A stretch of 64,000 nt of DNA from a virus. Each line of letters begins with the position of its first letter. Position 1 is the stretch's first letter. The position numbers were made by a program, and so were the translations under genes. The stretch covers positions 1-64,000 of IMG/VR virus record IMGVR_UViG_3300024520_000062. One strand, 5' to 3'. Under the pieces are notes generated by a model. It saw only the letters and a list, made by a program, of their open reading frames with translations. It did not search any database and was not told where the DNA came from. Below, piece after piece: positions 41,636 through 48,724 of the stretch.

Positions 41636-41895
41636 GCCCGAAGCTCCGGTTGCGTCTAATCCAGTGCGACGATGGCTCCCGCCGGGTAGAGAAGGCTGGC
41701 GATAAAGAGCGCCACCAAGCCAAAGCGGGCGCGGCCTTCTATGCGACTTGTATGGTGTGCCAGCAGAACATTGGCCACGAGCCGTTCGATGAAGTGAAGC
41801 CGCGCTCGGCGACGAGTAGTCAGATGGCTCACCGGGACTGCGCCCTCAACCCAGCTACCCACACCAAGAAAATTCAAGACGGGAGGACGATGTGA
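41632..41895 (+). CDS. small Cys/His protein
   Basis: An 87-residue protein with CMVCQQNIGHEPF and AHRDC near the C-terminus, a pattern of small phage zinc-binding proteins. The N-terminus is basic. Coupled to the next gene by overlap (GTGA). Confidence 0.6.
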   Translation: MSPKLRLRLIQCDDGSRRVEKAGDKERHQAKAGAAFYATCMVCQQNIGHEPFDEVKPRSATSSQMAHRDCALNPATHTKKIQDGRTM

Positions 41896-42431
41896 GGAAG
41901 GTTCTCTCTTACGACGTTCTCTCCAATCTCTCGTTCGCTCTCATCGGTGGCGCGGTGCTGTGGCAGGCGCATCCGATACGGGGTTGGATCGAGACTGGCG
42001 TCTACGATTTCACGCCGCTGTTCTTCATGCTGTTCATGGTGGCGGTGGCGCTCAGTAGTGGTGAGTACCACACCGATGATTCGCGCCCGGCGCACTACGA
42101 CGTGATGTCGATGTACGCCATCGGTATGTACCTGTTCCTGTACGCGATCCTTGGGCCGGGTTGGTGGCCGCTGGTGGCTGCGCCGATCATCGTTGTCGCC
42201 TCACGGTGGCTCCGTATGAAGCAACTCGACGTCCCGATGGAGAACAAAATTGGTGGGATGTTCCTCGCTGTGTACGGTATTGCGTTTCTGTTTCACTGGC
42301 AGGAGTGGCAGCTACTCCTCCTTAGTGTGGCTACGTTTTTCATAGGGTTGCAAGTCAGACCTAAACATCACGCCGAATGGCACTTCTTCGCCGCTGCAGG
42401 ACTGGGGGCCTTATGGACCGGATTAAGCTGA
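41892..42431 (+). CDS. multi-pass membrane protein
   Basis: The 179-residue protein has about six hydrophobic helices (FALIGGAVLWQ, FFMLFMVAVALSS, YAIGMYLFLYAILG, LVAAPIIVVAS and others). It starts at GTG 41892 in GTGA overlap. No family recognised; a superinfection or membrane-modifying role is conceivable but unsupported. Confidence 0.6.
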   Translation: MRKVLSYDVLSNLSFALIGGAVLWQAHPIRGWIETGVYDFTPLFFMLFMVAVALSSGEYHTDDSRPAHYDVMSMYAIGMYLFLYAILGPGWWPLVAAPIIVVASRWLRMKQLDVPMENKIGGMFLAVYGIAFLFHWQEWQLLLLSVATFFIGLQVRPKHHAEWHFFAAAGLGALWTGLS

Positions 42432-42700
42432 AACTTCTTCTCTTCTACGGGGGCGCTGGCGCCGTGGGTTACCTCGTCGGTGGCCCGTGGTGGAAGTCGA
42501 TACTAGCCGGGGCTCTCTGGGCCGTCATGTTTCTGGCGGCGGAGGCCCTCTTCTCCAAACCCAAGGCCAAGATCGTGGTGATGCACGGCACCGACATCGA
42601 GCCGGGCGACACCATCTGTATCCGCGACCGGGAGTACACGGTGCTCGCCTCCGAGGGCGACATCATCACCATCGACAGGCCGCTTGAACCTGAGGCTTGA
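42413..42700 (+). CDS. membrane protein with soluble C-terminal beta domain
   Basis: The 95-residue protein has two hydrophobic helices (LLLFYGGAGAVGYLVGG, ILAGALWAVMFLAAEALF), then a small beta domain (GDTICIRDREYTVLASEG), a NfeD-like layout. It overlaps the preceding membrane gene by 19 bases. Its last codons overlap the next promoter. Confidence 0.6.
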   Translation: MDRIKLKLLLFYGGAGAVGYLVGGPWWKSILAGALWAVMFLAAEALFSKPKAKIVVMHGTDIEPGDTICIRDREYTVLASEGDIITIDRPLEPEA

Positions 42701-42746
42701 CAGAATATGTACCTTTGATTAGGTTGCTTGGTAGATGGTTACTGGC
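42697..42746 (+). promoter_or_regulatory. promoter plus leader box
   Basis: TTGACA (42697-42702), 17 bases, TAGGTT (42720-42725), then the leader box variant GGTTACTGGC (42737-42746). The spacer holds ATATG and ends TTGAT, as in the other family members. Drives the following zinc-ribbon gene. Confidence 0.8.
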
Positions 42747-42763
42747 TTAGAGAGGAGCAGGGA

Positions 42764-43126
42764 ATGAGCGTAGAGATCATGAAGGACGAGCGGAGTGGGC
42801 AGCAGATCATGTTCTGCAACACCAGCGACTGGGCCTTCGGCCCCGTCTTCTCCGACGACGAGAGTGCCGAGGGGTTCATCGCATGGCTGCACGTTGACCC
42901 GCGCTCTCTAGATGAGGCCGAGTTGTCGCGCAAGGTGGCCGATTGGCGGGCGGCGAAGCCCCGGTGGAAGTGCGAAGACTGCGACACCAAGTTCAAGTCT
43001 CCCTTGGACGAGTGCCCCGAGTGCGGCGGGTCCGACATTTTCCCAATCGTTCCCAAGGAAGTATCGGACGACGTCTCTCGTAACATGACTGGCGTCATGC
43101 TGGGCCAGCGGGGGCCACGCCGATGA
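42764..43126 (+). CDS. zinc-ribbon protein
   Basis: The 120-residue protein starts at ATG 42764 after GAGGAGCAGGG. An N-terminal alpha/beta part (VEIMKDERSGQQIMFCN) is followed by a rubredoxin-like ribbon CEDCDTKFKSPLDECPECGG (about 77-96). Likely binds zinc; partner unknown. Coupled to the next gene by ATGA. Confidence 0.65.
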   Translation: MSVEIMKDERSGQQIMFCNTSDWAFGPVFSDDESAEGFIAWLHVDPRSLDEAELSRKVADWRAAKPRWKCEDCDTKFKSPLDECPECGGSDIFPIVPKEVSDDVSRNMTGVMLGQRGPRR

Positions 43127-43494
43127 TCATCCAAGTCTCACGTCTGATTCTGCGAGCGAACACCGACCGCCTCATGGCCGACGTCGAGCAACACATCGTT
43201 TCGAACGCCGAGGATTCGGCTGAGTTCTACAACGTGAACTGGGACAAGGTGTCCGACTACATCAGCAACGTGACCGACGCCATCGGTGGCCTGCCGATAG
43301 ACGAGCGAGGCAACACCGTGCTGTGGTCCGACCACCCGGTCGCCAAGCTCATGGAGATGGACGAGCCCTGCTACGATTGGTCCGACGTTCTGGACGAGTA
43401 TCGCAACCGGGCCCGAAAAGAATTTTTGGATTTTCGAACCGAGTTTCTCCGTATGGTATCAGACAACGGACGTGAATTTGCGAGGTCTGTATGA
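43123..43494 (+). CDS. hypothetical protein
   Basis: A 123-residue acidic helical protein (MADVEQHIVSNAEDSAEFY, VLDEYRNRARKEFLDF). No motif recognised. ATGA overlaps on both sides. Confidence 0.6.
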   Translation: MIIQVSRLILRANTDRLMADVEQHIVSNAEDSAEFYNVNWDKVSDYISNVTDAIGGLPIDERGNTVLWSDHPVAKLMEMDEPCYDWSDVLDEYRNRARKEFLDFRTEFLRMVSDNGREFARSV

Positions 43495-43889
43495 ACAAAG
43501 ATGCTCAGAGTCTTCTCTTTGAGGCGGCGAGCGAGTTAAAGGCCGCAAGCCCTGCTGGTCCGTTCGAGATCGGCATGGCGATCACCAGCGCCGTCACCGC
43601 GCTCTGCCTCGCGCTCGAAGACATCCGAGCGCAGCTGGCTGTATCGGACAAGAAGATCGAAGTAACCAACCGGGATGGGAACAAGATTCTTCTTTCGTCT
43701 GACACTATTCAATCTGTCAAGCCGAGCATCATGGTCGTTGACACCGACGTGGTGCCTGACTGCAAGAAATCTTTTCCAGAGGCGGACGCCGGGGTGCATG
43801 ACGGTTCGGTGATTTCGTTCAAGCGAGACGTAGATAACGTCTTGGCTCTTGAGACGGTCGAGGAGATCAAGGGGTTGATCAATGGGTGA
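43491..43889 (+). CDS. hypothetical protein
   Basis: A 132-residue protein with an N-terminal helix pair (LLFEAASELKAASPAG, SAVTALCLALEDIRAQLAV) and a C-terminal alpha/beta part. No family recognised. It overlaps the next gene by 8 bases. Confidence 0.6.
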   Translation: MNKDAQSLLFEAASELKAASPAGPFEIGMAITSAVTALCLALEDIRAQLAVSDKKIEVTNRDGNKILLSSDTIQSVKPSIMVVDTDVVPDCKKSFPEADAGVHDGSVISFKRDVDNVLALETVEEIKGLING

Positions 43890-44115
43890 ACAGTACATGA
43901 TTTGGTCGCACGAACATCGCATGTGGTGGCGACCGAACCACCAAGGGTACACGAAGAACGTCAAAGAGGCTGGCCTCTACGACGACGTGGCCGCATTGAG
44001 GATTCACGTCAACGCTGTGCCGCACGGCATCGAGGTCGCCGTGCCGGAAGTGACGGCCCGTCGTCATGGCACGAACGTCGTGTTCAACGCTGACCCATGG
44101 CCGTCCAATGGGTGA
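43882..44115 (+). CDS. conserved small phage protein
   Basis: A 77-residue protein opening MGEQYMIWSHEHRMWWRPN and continuing GYTKNVKEAGLY. Proteins with IWS/HxxMWWRPNxxGYT are common in phage small-gene regions and have no known function. Overlaps the next gene by 8 bases. Confidence 0.7.
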   Translation: MGEQYMIWSHEHRMWWRPNHQGYTKNVKEAGLYDDVAALRIHVNAVPHGIEVAVPEVTARRHGTNVVFNADPWPSNG

Positions 44116-44284
44116 GGTCGCTAACGATATGCTCGATGGCCTGATGTGTTCGTGGTGCGGTACGTACTTCGAGAAGGCCCATGGCTTCCCCGTCCTGTGT
44201 GTGGCGTGCGACGACACACGCCGGGCCGACGTCCCCGAGTTATCGCCCGAGGTACAGCGGGCGACCGTGAGGGAGATCCGATGA
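44108..44284 (+). CDS. conserved small phage zinc finger
   Basis: A 58-residue protein with MCSWCGTYFEKAHGFPVLCVACD, i.e. CxxC-x(16)-CxxC. This DGxxCxxCGxYF...GxPxLCxxC type is widespread in phages; function unknown. ATGA overlap downstream. Confidence 0.7.
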   Translation: MGEVANDMLDGLMCSWCGTYFEKAHGFPVLCVACDDTRRADVPELSPEVQRATVREIR

Positions 44285-44580
44285 TCCGAGTCAAACTAGT
44301 GCCTGAAACGAAGGTGGGTGGTGGAGACTTCGAGGGCGAGACTCCCGCTGTCTTCCGGCCGGCGCACACAATCATCACGGTGGACGCCGCCGGGCACGCC
44401 GATTTCGTCGCCATCCTGCGCGAGGCTCGGTACGGTACGATGCGGAAGCGAGTCGGCAAGCAGACATTCGACGCCGAGGCGATCACCGAGTTAAAGAGAG
44501 TTGAGGAGGCGAGCGCGTCCATCATGGGGTTGCTGGCTTCCCTCGCCCTGACTGACGAGGAAGAGGGGACGGCATCATGA
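44281..44580 (+). CDS. hypothetical protein
   Basis: A 99-residue protein with strands (MIRVKLVPETKVGG, IITVDAAGHADFVAIL) and a C-terminal helix ending in an acidic tail. No family recognised. ATGA overlaps at both ends. Confidence 0.55.
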   Translation: MIRVKLVPETKVGGGDFEGETPAVFRPAHTIITVDAAGHADFVAILREARYGTMRKRVGKQTFDAEAITELKRVEEASASIMGLLASLALTDEEEGTAS

Positions 44581-44744
44581 CAGCATGGCGCGTGACGTAC
44601 TATCATGCAAACGGGAGGCACATGGGGCCCGATACCGACATGTTTTACACGGACAAGGAACGGGCGTTCAAGTGCGGCCTGATCTGCACCAAGGACGTCG
44701 AAGGCACTACCTTCAAGGTGGACGAGATCTCGATCGCGAGTTAA
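44577..44744 (+). CDS. small hypothetical protein
   Basis: A 55-residue protein (MTAWRVTYYHANGRHMGPDT) starting by ATGA overlap, with a strand-helix-strand look. Its stop lies inside a GAGTTAAA element (44738-44745) that recurs in two later gaps. Confidence 0.55.
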   Translation: MTAWRVTYYHANGRHMGPDTDMFYTDKERAFKCGLICTKDVEGTTFKVDEISIAS

Positions 44745-44854
44745 AGACCTAAGCCAAGTCTCTAAACTGGCCACTCGAGGGGCGCCGGAGTCGGGCGTTC
44801 ATCCATAAAATTCGACCTGTGCTGGGCATCACATCCTCTGCCCACTTTCCCCTC

Positions 44855-44966
44855 TTGACAGAATATGTGCCATTGATTACCTTGTGCCTAGCGTGAGGGG
44901 CGGGCCTTTGATTGGACTGCAAAGCCTTGACGGGGTTCGTCACTCATCGCACTGATGGTTACTGAC
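44855..44966 (+). promoter_or_regulatory. promoter with long leader and leader box
   Basis: TTGACA (44855-44860), 17 bases, TACCTT (44878-44883). Unlike its relatives the leader box GGTTACTGAC follows only at 44957-44966, after about 70 extra bases that include a second TTGACG. The extra leader could fold or be a second, weaker start region. Confidence 0.7.
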
Positions 44967-44989
44967 TTACTTAACAGCAAGGGGGCACG

Positions 44990-45493
44990 ATGTTTTCACT
45001 CGAGCAGGTACACGGCAACGGCGCGATCGTCCTGAAGGTGGAGCCGGGCACGATCCTCCGGCTGGCCGACGGGATGCGGTTGCGGCGCGGCACCAGCGGC
45101 TATCAGGTCACCTCAAACGGTGACGGCAAAGCCGTGATCTTCGCACTGGCTGGCGTCATCTGCACCGGACCACATCCTGACGCGAACAAGGCGTTCATCA
45201 GGGTAGAGTACAAGCAGCAGGTGATTGACCTCGACGGGACCGTCAGTGAGATCGTCCCCGACCACAACCGCAACGTGAAAGTGGCCCCGGTGAGACAGTT
45301 CGTCCGGTACGGCGAGGACACGACGCCTGCGGTGATGTTGTTCGACTACAGCGACATCGGTATGCCGAATCAGTGGAAGGTGTCACCACACGGACCCGAC
45401 CGGCCGGACGAGGACATGGATTGGTATGACAGCGAGGAAGAGGCGCAGGGCGCGGCGAATTTCTACGTCGCACAGATGGGAGGTACGTCGTGA
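44990..45493 (+). CDS. hypothetical protein
   Basis: The 167-residue protein starts at ATG 44990 after AAGGGGG. It is beta-rich at the N-terminus (GAIVLKVEPGTILRLADG) and acidic at the C-terminus with a DSEEEAQGAANFYVAQ helix. No family recognised. Coupled by GTGA to the next gene. Confidence 0.6.
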   Translation: MFSLEQVHGNGAIVLKVEPGTILRLADGMRLRRGTSGYQVTSNGDGKAVIFALAGVICTGPHPDANKAFIRVEYKQQVIDLDGTVSEIVPDHNRNVKVAPVRQFVRYGEDTTPAVMLFDYSDIGMPNQWKVSPHGPDRPDEDMDWYDSEEEAQGAANFYVAQMGGTS

Positions 45494-45846
45494 CCGAGAT
45501 CACCACTGGCCAGCTGGAGCAGCAAACTGTCCAGCACTATGGCAAGAACGAGAATGTCACTCAGCACATCGGGTTCCGTGTCCATTCGGACCACACGGTG
45601 TCATTCAGCGCCGTCGAATCGATCAAGCCATACGGCGAAGAGAGAGAGACTAAGCGTGTCAACACGTTTGCCGAGGTCAACGGGATGGAGGCACACTATG
45701 CTGTGGAGTTCGCGACTAAACTCCTCAAGGCTGCGATCATTGCCGAGGCCAAGGCGGACGAGGCCCGTAAGAACAAGGGCTGGGAGGACACGATCACGGA
45801 AACGTCCGAGGTCGCTCGCTACGGCCGGGCGCACAAAACGAGTTAA
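45490..45846 (+). CDS. hypothetical protein
   Basis: A 118-residue protein (GTG start, GTGA overlap) with strands and a C-terminal helix rich in Ala/Lys (FATKLLKAAIIAEAKADEAR). No motif recognised. The stop is inside a GAGTTAAA element. Confidence 0.55.
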   Translation: MTEITTGQLEQQTVQHYGKNENVTQHIGFRVHSDHTVSFSAVESIKPYGEERETKRVNTFAEVNGMEAHYAVEFATKLLKAAIIAEAKADEARKNKGWEDTITETSEVARYGRAHKTS

Positions 45847-45878
45847 AGGTTCGAGTCAAAGTCCTGAGAGGTTGGGGG

Positions 45879-45927
45879 GCCAGAGCAAGCGCACTGGGAA
45901 TGGGTGGGTTCGATTCCCCCCTCTGGT
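45879..45927 (+). ncRNA. tRNA minihelix-like element 1
   Basis: GCCAGAG (45879-45885) pairs with CTCTGGT (45921-45927), a 7-bp acceptor-like stem that can extend to 10 bp. It encloses a T-arm-like GGG-TTCGATT-CCC. D and anticodon arms are missing and replaced by a short segment with ACTGGGAA. It reads as a tRNA top half only. Confidence 0.55.
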
Positions 45928-45945
45928 TCCTCAACTTCTCCTCCC

Positions 45946-45994
45946 GGGCCGGTACACGCGACTGGGAAGGCGGGTTCGATTCCCGTCCGGTCCA
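45946..45994 (+). ncRNA. tRNA minihelix-like element 2
   Basis: GGGCCGG (45946-45952) pairs with CCGGTCC (45987-45993), followed by A like a discriminator base. Inside is a full T-arm GCGGG-TTCGATT-CCCGT. Only 17 bases (TACACGCGACTGGGAAG) replace the D and anticodon arms. It shares ACTGGGAA with element 1, 19 bases upstream. Confidence 0.6.
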
Positions 45995-46011
45995 CTCGAG
46001 GAAATTGGGGG

Positions 46012-46062
46012 TTGCGCTGGTATGCACCATTGATTACCTTGTGTGTAGCAACGGTTACTGAC
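46012..46062 (+). promoter_or_regulatory. promoter plus leader box
   Basis: TTGCGC (46012-46017), 17 bases, TACCTT (46035-46040), then GGTTACTGAC (46053-46062). The -35 is weaker than in the relatives; spacer and -10 are conserved. Confidence 0.75.
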
Positions 46063-46083
46063 TCAACACTCGAGGGGGACACG

Positions 46084-46302
46084 ATGGCACTGGTACAATT
46101 GGACTACGAACGGTTGCAGGCCGAGGACGTCAGGGGCGTTACGGTGAACACGCTGAATCACCTCTGGAGAAGTTGTCACAATCGGATCTTCCATGTCAGC
46201 GGAACCTCCGAATCGATTCGACAGGCAAGGCAGGACATCGACGTGGTCAACGCCGAGTTCAGCCGGCGGTACGCAGCAGGGATGAGCACCGTAGTAGTGT
46301 AA
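46084..46302 (+). CDS. small hypothetical protein
   Basis: A 72-residue protein starting at ATG 46084 after GAGGGGG. Mixed helix and strand (VNTLNHLWRSCHNRIFHVSG, RQARQDIDVVNAEF). No family recognised. It is the only gene between two promoters of the family. Confidence 0.55.
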   Translation: MALVQLDYERLQAEDVRGVTVNTLNHLWRSCHNRIFHVSGTSESIRQARQDIDVVNAEFSRRYAAGMSTVVV

Positions 46303-46309
46303 GTAAGGA

Positions 46310-46380
46310 GGGGGCGAAGGTGACTGACCGCGCGACTGAGTAGTCCTCGCCCGGTGTGGGTTCGATTCCCACCGCTTCCA
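46310..46380 (+). ncRNA. tRNA-like element 3
   Basis: GGGGGCG (46310-46316) pairs with CGCTTCC (46373-46379), followed by A. The T-arm is canonical (GTGGG-TTCGATT-CCCAC). The middle 39 bases hold two small hairpins (GGT-GACTG-ACC and GACT-GAGT-AGTC) but no normal anticodon loop. Length is tRNA-like (71 bases). Possibly a degenerate tRNA or a dedicated tRNA mimic. Confidence 0.5.
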
Positions 46381-46388
46381 TTAGCAGC

Positions 46389-46498
46389 AGGTGGTTCATT
46401 GTTGGTGGCTAGGGGACTTTCCATCAGGGCTCCCATACGGGAGATTCCGGTGCCTCGTAGACTGAGAAAGCAGTCGTGTCACCAGCAGTCAACCACCT
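46389..46498 (+). ncRNA. small structured RNA candidate
   Basis: A closing stem AGGTGGTT (46389-46396) with AACCACCT (46491-46498) surrounds a GGTG/CACC helix and two further hairpins, CTCCC-ATAC-GGGAG and GACTG-AGAAAG-CAGTC. This multibranch fold of 110 bases fills the gap before the next promoter. No known RNA family is recognised. Confidence 0.55.
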
Positions 46499-46511
46499 CC
46501 AAAATTGGCCC

Positions 46512-46560
46512 TTGACAAGATATGCACTATTGATTAGGTTGGTTGCAGATGGTTACTGAC
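46512..46560 (+). promoter_or_regulatory. promoter plus leader box
   Basis: TTGACA (46512-46517), 17 bases, TAGGTT (46535-46540), then GGTTACTGAC (46551-46560). Nearly identical over about 50 bases to the promoter at 47299. Confidence 0.85.
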
Positions 46561-46583
46561 TCACTGTAGCAAAGGGGAACACA

Positions 46584-46823
46584 ATGAAGATCAAGATCCA
46601 CTGGCTGTTCACGGGCGAGCCCGGTGATGCGACAGAGGGCGGTTACTGGGAGAGCATGGAAGGTCGCTTCACGATTTCACCGAATTTCCGTAGCACGGTG
46701 TACCCCGATTCGTATTCGGTACGGGACAACCTGAAGGATCAGGATTATCGGTATCAGGACACGGTGCGGGAGTGCAAGGAATGGGCAACCAGTTTGATCG
46801 AGCGGGAACAGCAGGGCAGGTAG
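46584..46823 (+). CDS. small hypothetical protein
   Basis: A 79-residue protein (MKIKIHWLFTGEPGDATEGG) with a C-terminal charged helix. ATG 46584 follows AAAGGGGAACACA, a ribosome site repeated in neighbouring leaders. No family recognised. Confidence 0.6.
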   Translation: MKIKIHWLFTGEPGDATEGGYWESMEGRFTISPNFRSTVYPDSYSVRDNLKDQDYRYQDTVRECKEWATSLIEREQQGR

Positions 46824-46828
46824 ACGAA

Positions 46829-46838
46829 GGTTACTGAC
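46829..46838 (+). promoter_or_regulatory. leader box without promoter
   Basis: GGTTACTGAC in a 38-base gap between two genes of the same operon, followed by AAAGGGGAACAAA and GTG 46862. No -35/-10 pair lies in the gap, so the box works with translation or RNA rather than with promoter placement. Confidence 0.6.
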
Positions 46839-46861
46839 TCACTGTGGCAAAGGGGAACAAA

Positions 46862-47062
46862 GTGGACAAGCTAGACGAACTCAGGGCCGAAGTGCTGCGG
46901 ACGAAAGCCATTTACCGGGCAGCGAAAGCGCGCCACGCCGAAGCCTTCAGCCTCGGCCAAGGCAAGCTGGCGGCGAGGGCTGCACTGAGTGTCGCGACTA
47001 GGAATTGCAACAACGCCATCACGGCGAGAGATGAGTACAAACGGTCACTCGAAGGTTACTGA
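46862..47062 (+). CDS. small coiled-coil hypothetical protein
   Basis: GTG 46862 is chosen because it has the same spacing to AAAGGGGAACA as the neighbouring genes; a longer frame begins at 46844. The 66-residue protein is helical (MDKLDELRAEVLRTKAIYRA). Its last two residues and stop (GY-stop) are encoded by the next leader box. Confidence 0.55.
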   Translation: MDKLDELRAEVLRTKAIYRAAKARHAEAFSLGQGKLAARAALSVATRNCNNAITARDEYKRSLEGY

Positions 47063-47063
47063 C
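47054..47063 (+). promoter_or_regulatory. leader box overlapping a stop codon
   Basis: GGTTACTGAC overlaps the end of the upstream gene and is followed by AAGGGGAACACGAC and ATG 47089. No promoter is present in the 26-base gap. Confidence 0.6.
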
Positions 47064-47088
47064 TCACCACAGCGAAGGGGAACACGAC

Positions 47089-47289
47089 ATGCCGATCCAC
47101 CTCACCGCCTTCATCAACGAGGCCAAGACCTTCGACAGCATCGACGCCGTCCAAGGCTATCGCATCCGGCACCGCATCAGCTACGCCTTCGATGCCGCAC
47201 TAGGGACCGACGACCTGTACCGCCTGTTCCGCCCGGCGACCAACCCGGTAGACAATTACCCCGGTCACTACATCGTCAAAGGTGGCTGA
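47089..47289 (+). CDS. small hypothetical protein
   Basis: A 66-residue alpha/beta protein (HLTAFINEAKTFDSIDAVQG, ISYAFDAALGTDDLYRLF). No family recognised. Third gene of the transcript from the 46512 promoter. Confidence 0.55.
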   Translation: MPIHLTAFINEAKTFDSIDAVQGYRIRHRISYAFDAALGTDDLYRLFRPATNPVDNYPGHYIVKGG

Positions 47290-47298
47290 AGAGAACAC

Positions 47299-47347
47299 TT
47301 GACAAGATATGCACTATTGATTAGGTTGGTTGCAGATGGTTACTGAC
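47299..47347 (+). promoter_or_regulatory. promoter plus leader box
   Basis: TTGACA (47299-47304), 17 bases, TAGGTT (47322-47327), then GGTTACTGAC (47338-47347). Confidence 0.85.
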
Positions 47348-47372
47348 TCACAACAAAGTAAAGGGGGCAAGA

Positions 47373-47576
47373 ATGGTACTGATGGAGATCGTGGTGCGGC
47401 TCGAGGTTCCCTCTGGGCTGATCACCGATGAGCAGGCCAACGAGGCCGATGACGCGCTCACTGAACTCAACCTGAGTGATGTGGTGTATCAGACGGTGCG
47501 GTCGGCGGTGAACACACGACGTGGCCTCGAGAACGTGCTGGTCAACGTGTCCAGCGTGGACGAGGGGGGCTTCTAA
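47373..47576 (+). CDS. small hypothetical protein
   Basis: A 67-residue alpha/beta protein (MEIVVRLEVPSGLITDEQAN) with ATG after AAAGGGGG. No family recognised. Its TAA overlaps the next ATG by one base. Confidence 0.55.
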   Translation: MVLMEIVVRLEVPSGLITDEQANEADDALTELNLSDVVYQTVRSAVNTRRGLENVLVNVSSVDEGGF

Positions 47577-47989
47577 TGAGCGTACTCCAACTTGGCCTCA
47601 GCGATCAGGCGTGGGCCGTGGCGCACTTGGTCGTCCCTCGCATCGAGGAAGCGATGACGGAGTGGGACGAGCCGGGTCTGGCGATCACGGAGTTCCTAAT
47701 CCGGCCGTGGTCTAACGGCAGGGAGAAGGGGCTGACCTTCATGCGGCGCCGGCCCGGCTACACTCAGGCACTGGCGGTGTTCCAGCATCGGATCAGCGAC
47801 AGCATCATCGTTTGGGAATTCAAACTGCCGAGCCACTTCTGGGAGGACGTGGTGCGGCCGGAAGATCTCGAGGAAGGCGTGGCGGACCAGCAGTACCGCA
47901 ACCCGGCCCTCGAGGCAACGTGGGGCAACATCGGACAAGCGGCGGAGTACATCATGCGGACGCTGGCGCCGGGAGAGATCTATATCTGA
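47576..47989 (+). CDS. hypothetical protein
   Basis: A 137-residue alpha/beta protein (WAVAHLVVPRIEEAMTEWDE, LAVFQHRISDSIIVWEFKL). No motif recognised. Translated in TAATG overlap with the preceding gene. Confidence 0.6.
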   Translation: MSVLQLGLSDQAWAVAHLVVPRIEEAMTEWDEPGLAITEFLIRPWSNGREKGLTFMRRRPGYTQALAVFQHRISDSIIVWEFKLPSHFWEDVVRPEDLEEGVADQQYRNPALEATWGNIGQAAEYIMRTLAPGEIYI

Positions 47990-47993
47990 GGGG

Positions 47994-48044
47994 TTGACAG
48001 GATATCAACCATTGATTACCTTGTATCCAGCAACGGTTACTGAC
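47994..48044 (+). promoter_or_regulatory. promoter plus leader box
   Basis: TTGACA (47994-47999), 17 bases, TACCTT (48017-48022), then GGTTACTGAC (48035-48044), only five bases after the previous stop. Confidence 0.85.
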
Positions 48045-48068
48045 TTACTACGAAGCAAGGGGGACACA

Positions 48069-48539
48069 ATGGGCATGGCACAACAGATACGGCTCGAGGC
48101 GGAGATGGACATCATCGAGGCACTGACCCCGCCGGCCGACTGGGACAACCAGAGCGAGACGGCCTTCAACAAGCAGGCCCGGTTCATGGGCGCCGTTGTC
48201 GGTCGCATGGCGACTAGGTCAGACGCTCGAGAACGGAAGAACGCGCTGGCGCGGTTGATGAAGCGGGGCGAGGTGGTGTCGTGGCGCAACTACGGCAAGC
48301 GTAGTAACTACGCACTGGCCGAAGAGAACGCCCGCGCTCGTCAGGTGATCAGGCGGCGCGTCCGGCGAGAGTACGAAGAGTCGCGCGATCAACAGGTCGA
48401 GGCGCTGGCACTGGCGACGAACCTCAACGATAGAGCGGGCGAGATCGTCAAGGCGCTCCATAAGGCCGGCTACGCCATCGTGCCGCGCGACAACATCCGG
48501 CACACGCAGTACTACCTCCCGAGGAGGGATGAGGCGTAA
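48069..48539 (+). CDS. basic helical hypothetical protein
   Basis: The 156-residue protein is helical and basic (RARQVIRRRVRREYEESRDQ), suggesting nucleic-acid binding. ATG 48069 follows AAGGGGGACACA; an ATG two codons later is possible. No family recognised. Confidence 0.55.
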   Translation: MGMAQQIRLEAEMDIIEALTPPADWDNQSETAFNKQARFMGAVVGRMATRSDARERKNALARLMKRGEVVSWRNYGKRSNYALAEENARARQVIRRRVRREYEESRDQQVEALALATNLNDRAGEIVKALHKAGYAIVPRDNIRHTQYYLPRRDEA

Positions 48540-48546
48540 GGCACAC

Positions 48547-48632
48547 GACGGTCGGCCTGAGTCACCGATCGTCTCCCCCGGGGCCAGTGGCGGAACATGG
48601 CGCTGGTCCCAAGGCGCCTCAGCTGGGGCGCC
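48547..48632 (+). ncRNA. three adjacent hairpins in an intergenic region
   Basis: Hairpins: GACGGTCGG/CCGATCGTC (48547-48573), GGGGCCAG/CTGGTCCC (48580-48610) and GGCGCC/GGCGCC (48613-48632). They occupy most of the gap before the next promoter, like the structured elements at 45879 and 46389. No T-run follows, so they are not obvious terminators. Confidence 0.45.
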
Positions 48633-48654
48633 AGACTCGAGCAGGATTGGAGGC

Positions 48655-48703
48655 TTGACAGGATATGTGTAGTTGATTAGGTTAGTCGTAGATGGTTACT
48701 GAC
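48655..48703 (+). promoter_or_regulatory. promoter plus leader box
   Basis: TTGACA (48655-48660), 17 bases, TAGGTT (48678-48683), then GGTTACTGAC (48694-48703). Confidence 0.85.
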
Positions 48704-48724
48704 TCAACACTCGAGGGGGACAAA

